The translations under genes were made by a program, and so were the position numbers. Below the pieces are notes generated by a model. It saw nothing but the letters and a program-made list of their open reading frames with translations. It did not search any database and had not been told where the DNA came from. Below, piece after piece: positions 52,963 through 61,393 of a stretch of DNA of 64,000 nucleotides. The DNA comes from Streptomyces sedi. GTDB lineage: Bacteria; Actinomycetota; Actinomycetes; Streptomycetales; Streptomycetaceae. Every line of letters begins with the position of its first letter. Position 1 is the stretch's first letter. Location of the stretch: the NCBI RefSeq assembly GCF_006335015.1, contig NZ_VDGT01000003.1:393802-457801 (forward strand). The letters are read 5' to 3'.

Positions 52963-53760
52963 TCAGAGCGTCAGCAGCACGGCGGTGGCGTCGTCGTGCG
53001 CCTTGCCCCGGGGGAAGGCGGCGCCCTCCGGGTCGGCCGACTCGGCCGCGCGCACCTCGTCGATCACACCCTCGGGGCCGCGCGCCCTCAGCGCGGCGAG
53101 CAGCGCCGTCCAGTCCCCGAGCCCGAAGGTCTCGGTCCAGCGGCCCACCCCGTCGGTCAGCGCGGCCAGCGTCCGCACCTCTTCCCTGGGGGTGGCGCCC
53201 ACCACCGCGTGGGCGGCGACGGACGGGTCGGCCGCGGCCGTGAAGAAGCCGCCCGGCGCGTTGCGCAGGGACTCGACGAACGCGGCGCGCTCGCCGGCGG
53301 GCAGGGCGCGCGCCCGGGGCCGCACCTCGTCCAGTCGGGCGTCGAGTACCGGGCGCACGAGGCCCGTTGGCGCCTCGATCAGCAACGCCGAGTCGGAGAG
53401 CACCAGATGCTCGACCCGCGCCGCGTCCCAGCGCGCGCACACCACGGTGGCCTGTGGCGTGCGTCGGTGAGAAAGGTCACAGGTGGTCCGGTGGGCGTCC
53501 GCGGTGTGGGAGATGGACTCCGCCAGCGCCTCGCGCAACGTCGGCGCGGGCGTGCGGGCGAGCGCCCGCAGCAGCGTGCCCCCCAGGCGCGCGGAGAACC
53601 ACGCGACCCCGTGTGCGCAACCGAAATCCCCCCTGGGTGCCGTCACGCCGTCCAACACCACCAGTGCCCCCTCGCCCGCCTCTGTGGGCATGGCCACGGC
53701 GGCGAAGTCCTCGTTGGGCTGTCCGGGGGTGCCAGGAGCGGTGGCCGACTGGATGCGCAT
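52963..53760 (-). CDS. PP2C-like serine/threonine phosphatase domain protein
   Basis: A 265-residue protein with PP2C-type motifs: QPNEDFAAVA at the N-terminus, ALVVLDGVTAP, VLSDSALL, LAALTDGVGRW and HDDATAVLLTL at the end. These Asp positions would hold metals in the phosphatase centre. The family occurs widely in Streptomyces but its substrates are unknown. The ATG at 53760 is chosen by family fit; an ATG at 53787 is possible. Neither has a good ribosome binding site. It diverges from cvnA with a 262-bp gap. Confidence 0.85.
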   Translation of the reverse strand: MRIQSATAPGTPGQPNEDFAAVAMPTEAGEGALVVLDGVTAPRGDFGCAHGVAWFSARLGGTLLRALARTPAPTLREALAESISHTADAHRTTCDLSHRRTPQATVVCARWDAARVEHLVLSDSALLIEAPTGLVRPVLDARLDEVRPRARALPAGERAAFVESLRNAPGGFFTAAADPSVAAHAVVGATPREEVRTLAALTDGVGRWTETFGLGDWTALLAALRARGPEGVIDEVRAAESADPEGAAFPRGKAHDDATAVLLTL

Positions 53761-54022
53761 GTCCAACAGTCTGCCGTAGAGTGGCATTTGCTGGTGTTTG
53801 GCGGGAGATGAGCCGATAGACGCCCGGGCGAAGCTGATCTTGCCAGGAGCGCGTGAGGAACACCAGCGAAAACCAGCCGAAGTCATCGAGCGGGTGCCCC
53901 GACCAGGTGACGTGAGCTTGTCCGCCAACTCCGGGGTGTTGTTCACTCCTTCGGGTGGCGGGGCCGGTGGGGCCGCCTCCGCCCCCGTCGGCGCTGGCAG
54001 GGTCGGAGCCGAAGTGACAGGA

Positions 54023-56818
54023 ATGCGAGCACAGGTGCGGAAGACGACATCGCGGGACGAGGGTGGTTCTGCCCCTTCCACACTCTCGGCCGCGGCCGGC
54101 CAGCGGTCCCACGCCGCCCGTCGCCGCAGCGCCCGGGTGCGCACCCGGTTGTTGATCGCCCTGCTGCTGACCGCCGCCGCCGTGCTTCTCGCCGGCGCCC
54201 CCGCGGTCACCGACCGCGTCCAGGGACTCGACGAGAGCCAACGGCTCCTGGACGACTCGGCGTTGGGCGAGCGCGCCCTCTCCCTCTCGCACATCCTGGC
54301 CGACGAGCGCGACGCCCTGGTGGTCGCCGCCGCCGACGAGCGGGCCGACCGCGACGTCGCGCTGACCGACGACGCGGAGGCCCGCGCCGACCGACGGGTG
54401 GCCGAGCTGCGGGACGCCGTCGACCCGGAGTTGGGCGAGCACCTGGACGCGCTCCCCGGGGAGCGCGAGCGGGCGCTCGCCGGCGAGTCCACGCCGGTCG
54501 AGATCCACCGCGCCTACACCCCTGCCGTCGAGGGCCTGGACGGGATGCTGCGCGCGGTCAGCCGCTCGGCGCCGTCCGACGCGGTCAGCCCGACCAGCGA
54601 CGCGCTGCCCGACCTGGCCCGCGCGGTGCACGCCGCCTCGGCGGCCAGGGGGCTGCTGCTCGCGGCCCTGGTCGGCGACGGCGAGCAGGGCGAACTGACG
54701 GGCCTCGCCCAGCGGGAGAACGTCTCGGAGACCGCCGCGCTCGCCGACTTCCTGGCCATCGCCGACCCCGAGGGCGGCGACGCCTACCGTTCCACGGTCA
54801 CCGGCGGCGACGCCGAGGCCGCCGAGGAGTACCTGGCCGTCCTCACCGACGCCGCCGTCCTCGACTCCGAGGACCGCGCCCTCGACCCCGCCGAGGTCGA
54901 CGAGGCGCTGATGGCGCGCGTCGGGCTCCAGCGCGGCGTGCTCGCCTCGCTGGTGACCGAGCACACCGAGGCCGTCGAGGCGCTGCGCGACGACGAGTTG
55001 ACGTCGCTGCTGGTCACCTCGGGCGTGGTGGCCGTCGCGCTGCTGCTCGCGCTGGCCGTGAGCGTGCAGTCGGCGCGCTCGCTGACCAGGCCGCTGGCCG
55101 CCGTGCGGCTCGGCACCCGGCGGGTCGCCGCCGACCCGGTGCACCAGGAGCCGGTCCGCTACACCGGCCGCGACGACGAGTTCGCCGAGGTGGTCGCCTC
55201 CGTGAACGCGCTGCGCGAGAGGGCCGGCGAGTTGCAGCGGCAGGCCGCGCAGGCCGAGCGGTCCAGCGGCGGGCTGCGCGCCGAGCGCGACCGGCTGCTG
55301 GCCGAGCAGCGTGAACTCACCGCCAGGATGGCCGCGTTGCACGGCGCGGTGCACGGCATGTTCGCCCATCACGCGCAGCGGCTGCTGGACCTCGTCGAGG
55401 AGCAGCTGTCGGTGATCGAGGGGCTGGAGGAGCACGAGACCGACCCCGACCAGCTGGCGGTCCTCTTCTCCGTCGACCATCTCGCGGCCCGGATGCGCCG
55501 GCACAGCGAGAACGTGCTGCTGCTGGCCGGTGCCGAGCCGGTCCGGCTGCTGACCGCGCCGATGCCGCTGATCGACGTGGCCAGGGCGGCGGTCAGCGAG
55601 ATAGAGCGCTACGACCTGGTGGAGACCGTTCCCCCGCCGCCGACGCGCATCGTCGCGCACGCGGCCAGGGACATCAGTCATCTGCTGGCCGAGCTGCTGG
55701 ACAACGCGGCCGTCTCCGCCCCGCCCGGCACCCGGGTGCGGCTGGCGGGCCACTGGCAGGCCGACGAGCTGCTGCTGACCGTCGAGGACGAGGGCCGGGG
55801 CCTGACCGACGTCCGGCTGGCGGAGTTGAACGCGCGGCTCGCCGATCCGGTGACCCCGCCGCCCGGCGCGGACGGCGGAAACGGGCAGCACATCGGGATG
55901 GGCCTCTACACGGTGGCCAGGCTCGCCGCCCGCCACGGGCTGCGGTGCCGGCTGGTGGCCCGCCCCGCGGGCGGGACCACCGCCGAGGTGCTGGTGCCGG
56001 GCGCGCTGGTGCTGCCGGCCGCCGAGTCCACGGGCTTCCCGACCGACTCCCTGGCCGGCCCGGCCAGCGGCGCCCACCCGACCATCCCGGCGGCGAGGAC
56101 CGGCGCGACGCCCGTCGTCGTCCCCGAGACCGACACCGGCGCCCACCCGACGCTCCAGCCGGGGGCGACCGCTTCCACCACCGGGCAGCACCCCGTTGTC
56201 GGCCATCCCGAGGCCGGCTACGGCGAGCAGGCGCCCTACGGCGACCGCACGGGGTACGGGGAGCGGGCCGGCTACGGCCAACAGCCCTACGGGGACGTCG
56301 GGTTCGGCGAGCGGGCCGCGGGCGACCCGACGGCGACCGGCGAGTGGTCCGTCGGCGGGACGCCTGAGGGCTACGGGACCGACCGCTACGCGCCCGACCG
56401 TTACGGCACCGACCGCTACGGCGACGACGGCCATGGCGCGGGCCACCGGGACGCGACCGCCACCGGCGGCCTGCCGGTGCGCGACGCGACCCCGCACGCC
56501 CCCGAGCACACCCGCGCGCCCGACTCCGCGCCCGTGGTGACGGGCAGCGGCCTCCCGGTCCGCACCCGCGTCGCCTCGGCAGGCAACGGCGCCCAGGACA
56601 CCGGCAGGAACCGCACGGTCGACCCCGACGAGCTGCGCCGCCGCCTCGGCGGCTTCCAGCGCGGCGCGCGCGAGGGCCACCGGGACGCGGCCCTGGAGGT
56701 GCCGAACGAGTTGGGCGGGGAGGGTCCCGCCCCGGTCGGCCACCCCGATCAGGGGCCGGGGCCGGCGGAAGGACCCGGCGAAGGGCCCGGGCGCTACGGA
56801 GAGGAACAGCCGTCATGA
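54023..56818 (+). CDS. cvnA: Conservon sensor kinase-like protein CvnA
   Basis: A 931-residue nitrate-sensor-type membrane protein. After a basic N-terminus come TM1 (LLIALLLTAAAVLLAGAPAV), an extracellular sensor of about 270 residues (NIT-like, helical), TM2 (LLVTSGVVAVALLLALAVSV), HAMP, a coiled coil and a GHKL ATPase domain (LAELLDNAAVSAPPG, VEDEGRGL, IGMGLYTVARLAARHGL). No phosphorylatable H-box is evident, as in CvnA proteins. The last 330 residues are disordered and rich in Gly/Tyr/Asp (repeats such as YGTDRY). It overlaps cvnB by 4 bp. CvnC and CvnD are not present downstream. Confidence 0.9.
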   Translation: MRAQVRKTTSRDEGGSAPSTLSAAAGQRSHAARRRSARVRTRLLIALLLTAAAVLLAGAPAVTDRVQGLDESQRLLDDSALGERALSLSHILADERDALVVAAADERADRDVALTDDAEARADRRVAELRDAVDPELGEHLDALPGERERALAGESTPVEIHRAYTPAVEGLDGMLRAVSRSAPSDAVSPTSDALPDLARAVHAASAARGLLLAALVGDGEQGELTGLAQRENVSETAALADFLAIADPEGGDAYRSTVTGGDAEAAEEYLAVLTDAAVLDSEDRALDPAEVDEALMARVGLQRGVLASLVTEHTEAVEALRDDELTSLLVTSGVVAVALLLALAVSVQSARSLTRPLAAVRLGTRRVAADPVHQEPVRYTGRDDEFAEVVASVNALRERAGELQRQAAQAERSSGGLRAERDRLLAEQRELTARMAALHGAVHGMFAHHAQRLLDLVEEQLSVIEGLEEHETDPDQLAVLFSVDHLAARMRRHSENVLLLAGAEPVRLLTAPMPLIDVARAAVSEIERYDLVETVPPPPTRIVAHAARDISHLLAELLDNAAVSAPPGTRVRLAGHWQADELLLTVEDEGRGLTDVRLAELNARLADPVTPPPGADGGNGQHIGMGLYTVARLAARHGLRCRLVARPAGGTTAEVLVPGALVLPAAESTGFPTDSLAGPASGAHPTIPAARTGATPVVVPETDTGAHPTLQPGATASTTGQHPVVGHPEAGYGEQAPYGDRTGYGERAGYGQQPYGDVGFGERAAGDPTATGEWSVGGTPEGYGTDRYAPDRYGTDRYGDDGHGAGHRDATATGGLPVRDATPHAPEHTRAPDSAPVVTGSGLPVRTRVASAGNGAQDTGRNRTVDPDELRRRLGGFQRGAREGHRDAALEVPNELGGEGPAPVGHPDQGPGPAEGPGEGPGRYGEEQPS

Positions 56819-57336
56819 GCTCGGGGACCGGAACACGGCAGCAGGAGGCCGTCAGCCGTGGCGGGCGCGACCTGCGGTGGCTGCTCGGCAAGTTGGTGGA
56901 CGAGGTGCCGGGCGTGCGTTCGGTCGCCGTGGTCTCCACCGACGGACTGCCGCTGCTCTCCTCGGAGTCGGAGGCCGACGGCGCTCCCGCCACGTTCGGC
57001 TTCACCGGCCCGCCGACCCCGCGCTGGCCCGGCGGCACGCCGAGCGGCGCCGCCGCCGACCTGGCGACCGTGGTCTCCGGGCTCGGCTCCCTCACGGGGG
57101 GCGCCGCCGAGCTGATGGACGGCGGGCAGGTCAAGCAGACGCTCGTCGCCATGGAGACGGGGAACCTGCTGGTGATGGCCATCTCGGACGGTTCGCTGCT
57201 GGGCGTCTACACCGATCCGACCGTCGACATCAGCGTCGTCACCTACCAGATGGCCCGCCTGGTCGGCCGCGCCGGCCACCTCCTCACCCCCGAGGTCCGC
57301 GCCGAGCTGCGCCAGGCCACCAGCCCCCACCGGTAG
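56815..57336 (+). CDS. cvnB: Roadblock/LC7-domain protein CvnB
   Basis: A 173-residue Roadblock/LC7 protein. RDLRWLLGKLVDEVPGVRSVAVVSTDGLPLL is the usual first half. LATVVSGLGSLTGGAAELM and QTLVAMETGNLLVMAISDGSLLGVYTD form the second. An extra Pro/Gly-rich loop of about 22 residues (APATFGFTGPPTPRWPGGTP) is inserted before the second helix. It begins inside the end of cvnA (ATGA). In complete conservons CvnB is followed by CvnC (DUF742) and CvnD (GTPase); here a TetR gene on the other strand follows, so the set is incomplete. Confidence 0.92.
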   Translation: MSSGTGTRQQEAVSRGGRDLRWLLGKLVDEVPGVRSVAVVSTDGLPLLSSESEADGAPATFGFTGPPTPRWPGGTPSGAAADLATVVSGLGSLTGGAAELMDGGQVKQTLVAMETGNLLVMAISDGSLLGVYTDPTVDISVVTYQMARLVGRAGHLLTPEVRAELRQATSPHR

Positions 57337-57427
57337 GGCGTGCCGGCGCCGCCGCGTCGCCCTCGTCGCGCGAACCGCTTCGGCCGGGCGGCGATCGTGG
57401 CGTTCGTGGCCCGGTACCTGAGCAGGT

Positions 57428-57979
57428 TCAGGCGGTGTTCGGCGGCGGGGTGAGGCCGGTGCGCAGCAGCGCGAGGTAGTTCGCGGTGGCGGCGGGTCTG
57501 CGTTCCGTCGGGTGTTCGGCGACCGCGTGGATGAGGCCGCAGAGCAGCTTCAGCAGGTTCTCGCCGGTGAGGGCGGGGGCCGGGTCGAGACGGGCCAGAA
57601 GGCGGGAGACTGCCGCGGCCAGGTCGGTCTTGGCCTGGTGCAGCGACTCGGTCTCGTCGTCGCCGGTGATCAGCACGTCCAGCAGTCCGGGGCGGTCGAG
57701 GGTGGACGTCAGCGCCGCGCCGAGGAAGTCGATGAGCGCGTCGGCCGGGTCGGGGCGGGTCTCCGCCTCGGTCGCCGTTTCCACCAGCGCGCGGACGGAC
57801 TTCTCGAACACCGCCTCCCGCATGGCCCGCTGGCTCGGGAAGACCCGGTAGACCGTGCCGACGCCGACACCGCAGCGGCGGGCGAGTTCGTTCAGGGTGG
57901 GAACGGAATCCGACTCGTCGAGGGCGCGACAGGCCTCGTCGAAGATCCGCTGCCGGTTGCGGGCGGCATCGGCACGCAT
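57428..57979 (-). CDS. TetR-family repressor, probable regulator of the divergent hydrolase
   Basis: A 183-residue TetR protein. The DNA-binding domain is residues 1-60: ADAARNRQRIFDEACRALDES, TLNELARRCGVGVGTVYRVF and PSQRAMREAVFE. The ligand domain ends with CGLIHAVAEHP. It diverges from an alpha/beta hydrolase gene 100 bp away, and two related palindromes lie between (58010-58055), so it likely represses both genes until an inducer binds. The ATG at 57979 has GAGG upstream. Confidence 0.92.
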   Translation of the reverse strand: MRADAARNRQRIFDEACRALDESDSVPTLNELARRCGVGVGTVYRVFPSQRAMREAVFEKSVRALVETATEAETRPDPADALIDFLGAALTSTLDRPGLLDVLITGDDETESLHQAKTDLAAAVSRLLARLDPAPALTGENLLKLLCGLIHAVAEHPTERRPAATANYLALLRTGLTPPPNTA

Positions 57980-58009
57980 GGGGCCTCCTCGTGGACGGAC
58001 GGCGCAAGT

Positions 58010-58055
58010 GGATAGCTTATCGGATTGCTGCTACGGTGAAACGGATAGCTAATCC
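58010..58055. promoter_or_regulatory. Twin GGATAGCTWATC operators in the TetR/hydrolase gap
   Basis: GGATAGCTTATC at 58010-58021 and GGATAGCTAATCC at 58043-58055 are near-identical palindromic sites. Their outer flanks are also inverted (AAGTGGAT at left, ATCCACTT at right). They are 33 bp apart and sit where the two divergent promoters must be. Confidence 0.82.
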
Positions 58056-58078
58056 ACTTCGCCGATCCTGGAGCGGTC

Positions 58079-58822
58079 ATGACCGTCGTGTTGGTGCACG
58101 GAGTACCGGAGACCCCTTCCCTCTGGGACGAGATCCGGGAGCGCATATGCCTCCCCTCGACAGCCCTGCGGCTGCCGGGGTTCGGCTGCGGGTTCCCGAA
58201 GGGGCTCGTGGGCAAGGACGCCTACGCCGACTGGCTGGCCAAGGAACTCCGCGCACTCGAAGGCCCGTTGGACCTCGTCGGCCACGACTGGGGCGGCCAT
58301 CTCGCGATGCGGGTGGTCTCCGCCCACGACGTCCCGGTGCGCAGCTGGGTCTCCGACGTGGCGCACGGCTGGCACCCCGACTACCGGTGGCACGAGGCCG
58401 CCACGCTGTGGCAGCGCAGCCCGGAGGGCGAGGAGTCCCTGGCCTCGCTGCGCGTCGACTCGCCCGGGCCCACCCTCGGCGACCACCTCATGCTCCGGGG
58501 GATGAGCCCGGAGATCGCGAAGGAGGTCGACGGGGTCCACGACCCGGGGATGAGCGACGCGATCCTGGGGCTCTACCGCTCGGCGTGGCCCCACCTGTAC
58601 GCCGACTGGGGCCGCGCGTTCGACCGCCCCGCCGCCGCGCGGGGGCTGGTGCTGGTGCCGACCGAGGACCCCATGGCCCGGCCCGACCTGGACCGGGAGG
58701 TGGCGGAACGGGTCGGGGCCGAGACCGCGGAGCTGGACGGCCTCACCCACTACTGGATGCTCCAGGACCCGGCCCGCGGTGCGGACGTGCTGCGGCGCTT
58801 CTGGGCCTCGCTCGACGACTGA
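58079..58822 (+). CDS. Alpha/beta hydrolase (epoxide hydrolase / dehalogenase type)
   Basis: A 247-residue alpha/beta hydrolase. The oxyanion loop is LVHGVPETPSLWDE and the nucleophile elbow is GHDWGGH, with Asp as nucleophile, the mark of epoxide hydrolases and haloalkane dehalogenases. The final His is in DGLTHYWMLQDP. No signal peptide is visible. The substrate is unknown, perhaps a small epoxide or ester sensed by the adjacent TetR. The ATG at 58079 has GGAGCGG upstream. Tandem repeats begin right after its stop. Confidence 0.9.
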   Translation: MTVVLVHGVPETPSLWDEIRERICLPSTALRLPGFGCGFPKGLVGKDAYADWLAKELRALEGPLDLVGHDWGGHLAMRVVSAHDVPVRSWVSDVAHGWHPDYRWHEAATLWQRSPEGEESLASLRVDSPGPTLGDHLMLRGMSPEIAKEVDGVHDPGMSDAILGLYRSAWPHLYADWGRAFDRPAAARGLVLVPTEDPMARPDLDREVAERVGAETAELDGLTHYWMLQDPARGADVLRRFWASLDD

Positions 58823-58824
58823 AT

Positions 58825-58888
58825 CGGTGCGGGTTCGGCTCGGTGCGGGTTCGGTTCGGTGCGCGTTTGGTTCGTTGCGCGTTTGGTT
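58825..58888. repeat. 16-bp tandem repeat, four units
   Basis: Four consecutive 16-bp units, from CGGTGCGGGTTCGGCT at 58825 through CGTTGCGCGTTTGGTT at 58873-58888, with degenerate copies on to about 58935. They fill the 108-bp gap between the convergent hydrolase and NlpC-like genes and reach the stop of the latter. Confidence 0.88.
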
Positions 58889-58930
58889 CGTTGCGGCGCG
58901 GGTTCGGTTCAGTTCGTCGCGGCGCGGGGT

Positions 58931-59986
58931 TCAGTTCGTCGCGGGGCGCACCGCGCCCTTGATCGGGGCGTGGGCGAGCGGGGTGACCTCCACGTCGCGG
59001 CCGGGACCCGGCGGGTGGACCACGGTGCCGTCGCCCGCGTAGAGCGCGGTGTGGCTGGCGTCCTCGTGGTAGATCACCAGGTCCCCGGGGCGCAGCTCCT
59101 CCAGCGGGACGTGGGGCAGCAGCTGCCAGCTGCGGGCGCCGGTGCGGGGGACGGTGACTCCGACGTGTTCCCAGGCGCGCAGCGCCAGCCCCGCCGGGTC
59201 GAAGGACTCGGGCCCGGCGGCGCCCGCCTCGTAGGGCTTGCCGCGCTGGTCGAGCGCCCACGCCAGGGCGCGCGCGCCCGGCGCGTCCGCGGCGCCGGCC
59301 CGGTCGTCCGGCTCCGCCGGCTGGTGGGCGGCGAGGAACTCGCGCTGCTCGGCCGCCGTCTCGCGTTCCTCAAGCGCGGTCAGCTCGTCCCGCTGTTCGC
59401 CGCTCAGCCCGGCGAGCAGCCCGGCCACCTCGTTCATCCGGTCGTGCGCCGCGTCCCTGCGGTCGCGCTGGTCCCCGGCGAGCCTGCGTTCCTCCTCCCA
59501 CGCCTCGTCGGCCTCGGCGGCCAGCGCGTCGGCCTCGTGCTCGGCCTCGGCGAGCCGGCGGACCTCCGCCAGCTGCCCGGCCGCCGCCCGGCGGGCCACC
59601 GTGGTGTCGTGCAGCGCGCGCGCCGGCTCCTCGTCGGTGAGCAACAGGCGGAGCACGGGCGGCAGTTCGGGCGAGCCGCCGGTACGGTACTCGGCGGCGG
59701 CCAGCCGGCCGGCCGTGCGGCGCGCGCCGGCCAGCTCGCCTCGCGTGTCGGCCAGCCGGGCGGTGAGGCGTTCGACCTCGGCGCGCTGCTCGGCGAGGCG
59801 CTCGCCGGACTCGTTGTACGCCTCGGTGGCGGCGCCCGCCTCCCGGTAGAGCTCGCGCAGCTCGGTCAACAGGGCGGTGGCCTCGGCCGGTTGGCCCGGC
59901 GGCTGCTCGGCCGCCCGGGCGGGGCCGGCCGCCAGGGCGGTGGCGGCGACCAACAGCGCTGCCGTCACGACGGTCTGTCGGGGCAT
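58931..59986 (-). CDS. Secreted NlpC/P60-like protein with degenerate catalytic centre
   Basis: A 351-residue protein. A signal peptide (MPRQTVVTAALLVAATALAAGPARA) is followed by a long coiled coil (about 30-225) as in RipA-like cell-wall hydrolases. A C-terminal NlpC/P60 fold follows: ALAWALDQRGKPYEAGAAGPESFDPAGLALRAWEHVGV, RPGDLVIYH and SHTALYAGDGTVVHP. Active members have FDCSGL; here it is FDPAGL, with Pro264 in place of the nucleophile Cys and Ala in place of Ser. The His is kept. It is therefore probably not a peptidase and may bind or regulate wall enzymes. The ATG at 59986 follows GAGGAG. Confidence 0.9.
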   Translation of the reverse strand: MPRQTVVTAALLVAATALAAGPARAAEQPPGQPAEATALLTELRELYREAGAATEAYNESGERLAEQRAEVERLTARLADTRGELAGARRTAGRLAAAEYRTGGSPELPPVLRLLLTDEEPARALHDTTVARRAAAGQLAEVRRLAEAEHEADALAAEADEAWEEERRLAGDQRDRRDAAHDRMNEVAGLLAGLSGEQRDELTALEERETAAEQREFLAAHQPAEPDDRAGAADAPGARALAWALDQRGKPYEAGAAGPESFDPAGLALRAWEHVGVTVPRTGARSWQLLPHVPLEELRPGDLVIYHEDASHTALYAGDGTVVHPPGPGRDVEVTPLAHAPIKGAVRPATN

Positions 59987-60094
59987 CAGGCCACTCCTCT
60001 CGCCGTCGCGCCACCCTCGGGCGGGACCGGCGCAGCGATGGTGTGCACGGCCGTGCGCCCGGCGCACGCCGGGAGGGGCGAACGGGTGGCCGCG

Positions 60095-60514
60095 CTACTC
60101 CGGCGCGCGGTCCCGGCCCCCGCTACCGGCCCCGTTCCCGTTCCCGTTCCCGTTCCCGGGGTCGGTCCGGTTCCCGGGGTTGGTGCCGTTCCCGGAAACG
60201 GTGCCGCCGGCCTCGCTCGTTCCGCCGGCCTGGCTCGTTCCGCCGGTGCGCAGCCGTCTGCGGTAGGCGCGTGAGGGGACGCCTTCCGGGTCGTGGACAT
60301 AGCGCCAGCCCTTGGGGAGCCGCAGTCGGCGGGTGTGGCCCGCCGCTTCGAGGTGGTAGACGTGCACCGCGCTCAGCGCGCCGTCGTCCTCGCCGTCGTC
60401 GGCGGGAACGGGCACCTCGTAGACCTTGGGCGGGCGGCCCGTCGCGCCCACCAGCACGGGAAGCGTCTCGCCGTCCAGCGGCCCGCCGACAAAGGAAGTC
60501 TCCACAGCTCGCAC
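60095..60514 (-). CDS. Hypothetical protein with low-complexity C-terminus
   Basis: A 139-residue protein of unknown function. The first 90 residues are compact ([61 protein letters not shown]), resembling small conserved Streptomyces hypothetical proteins. From about residue 90 on it is a simple repeat region rich in Gly, Thr and Asn, caused by DNA repeats including four GTTCCC hexamers at 60134-60157. Hexamer changes would not shift the frame. A GTG at 60514 starts it. No motif suggests a role. Confidence 0.7.
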   Translation of the reverse strand: MRAVETSFVGGPLDGETLPVLVGATGRPPKVYEVPVPADDGEDDGALSAVHVYHLEAAGHTRRLRLPKGWRYVHDPEGVPSRAYRRRLRTGGTSQAGGTSEAGGTVSGNGTNPGNRTDPGNGNGNGNGAGSGGRDRAPE

Positions 60515-60602
60515 CCGTGCAGCCTATGCTCAGGCCCGCCCAGGCCCCGGCCCACCCAGGTTCCCGGCTCGCCCAGGTTCGCGGGCTCGGGAGCCGCCGG
60601 GT

Positions 60603-61331
60603 TCAGGAGCCACCGGGTTCGGTGGCCACCGCGTGCGCCGCGCGTTCCAGCAGGGTCGCCACCCGACCGTCCGGCGGCTCCAGCTCGGCGGCGGCGCGCA
60701 ACACCCGCGCGGTCTGCCGGTCGTGTGCCGAGGTGACCATCAGCTGCCCGACCAGCAGGTCGACCAGGTAGTCGCGCAGCTCGGCCAGGCCGAGTTCGCC
60801 CTCGTCCAGGGAGATCAGCGACATCGCCTCGACCGAGCTGATCCAGGCCCGCACGGCCACCCGCAGCCAGGGCCCCGGTCGGCGCACGTGCATGTGCCCC
60901 AGCACCGCCTGCGCCGCCGAACGCCGCACGCCGTCCACGATCGCCGTGGTGTGCGCCGTCTCCACCACGCTGCCGCCGCGCAGCAGCGCGGAGAAGCCCT
61001 CGCCGTGCTCGCGGACGAACGCCAGATAGCGGTCCAGGCCGTAGCCGAGACGTTCGCTGAGCGGCCCCTCGGCCGCCACGTCGAAGCAGGCGGACAGGCG
61101 CTCCGCCGCCTGCTGCAACGCCGCCTCGTACAGCTGCTGCTTGCCGCCGGGGAAGTAGCGGTAGACCAACGGCCGTGAGACCTCGGCCAGTTGGGCCACA
61201 TCGTCGAGTGACACGTCCTCCGGCGCGTGCCGCGCGAAGAGTCGCAGCGCCGTGGCTATCAGCTGCGCGCGGCGCTCGTCCACGGTCAGGCGGCGGTAGG
61301 CCGGCACGTGTGGTGGGTGAGGGCCGCTCAT
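60603..61331 (-). CDS. TetR-family repressor
   Basis: A 242-residue TetR protein. The helix-turn-helix is VDERRAQLIATALRLFARHAPEDVSLDDVAQLAEVSRPLVYRYF at about 17-62, followed by PGGKQQLYEAAL. The ligand domain is larger than usual and contains one Cys (LSACFDVAAEG). Its ATG is at 61331. It lies 62 bp downstream of the diiron oxygenase gene on the same strand, so it may be co-transcribed with it and control it through the inverted repeat at 62354-62387. Confidence 0.92.
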   Translation of the reverse strand: MSGPHPPHVPAYRRLTVDERRAQLIATALRLFARHAPEDVSLDDVAQLAEVSRPLVYRYFPGGKQQLYEAALQQAAERLSACFDVAAEGPLSERLGYGLDRYLAFVREHGEGFSALLRGGSVVETAHTTAIVDGVRRSAAQAVLGHMHVRRPGPWLRVAVRAWISSVEAMSLISLDEGELGLAELRDYLVDLLVGQLMVTSAHDRQTARVLRAAAELEPPDGRVATLLERAAHAVATEPGGS

Positions 61332-61393
61332 GCTCCGCAGCGTAACCGGCCCGCCTTCCGCCGTGCGTCAACGTCCGCCGGCGGCGCATCGGT

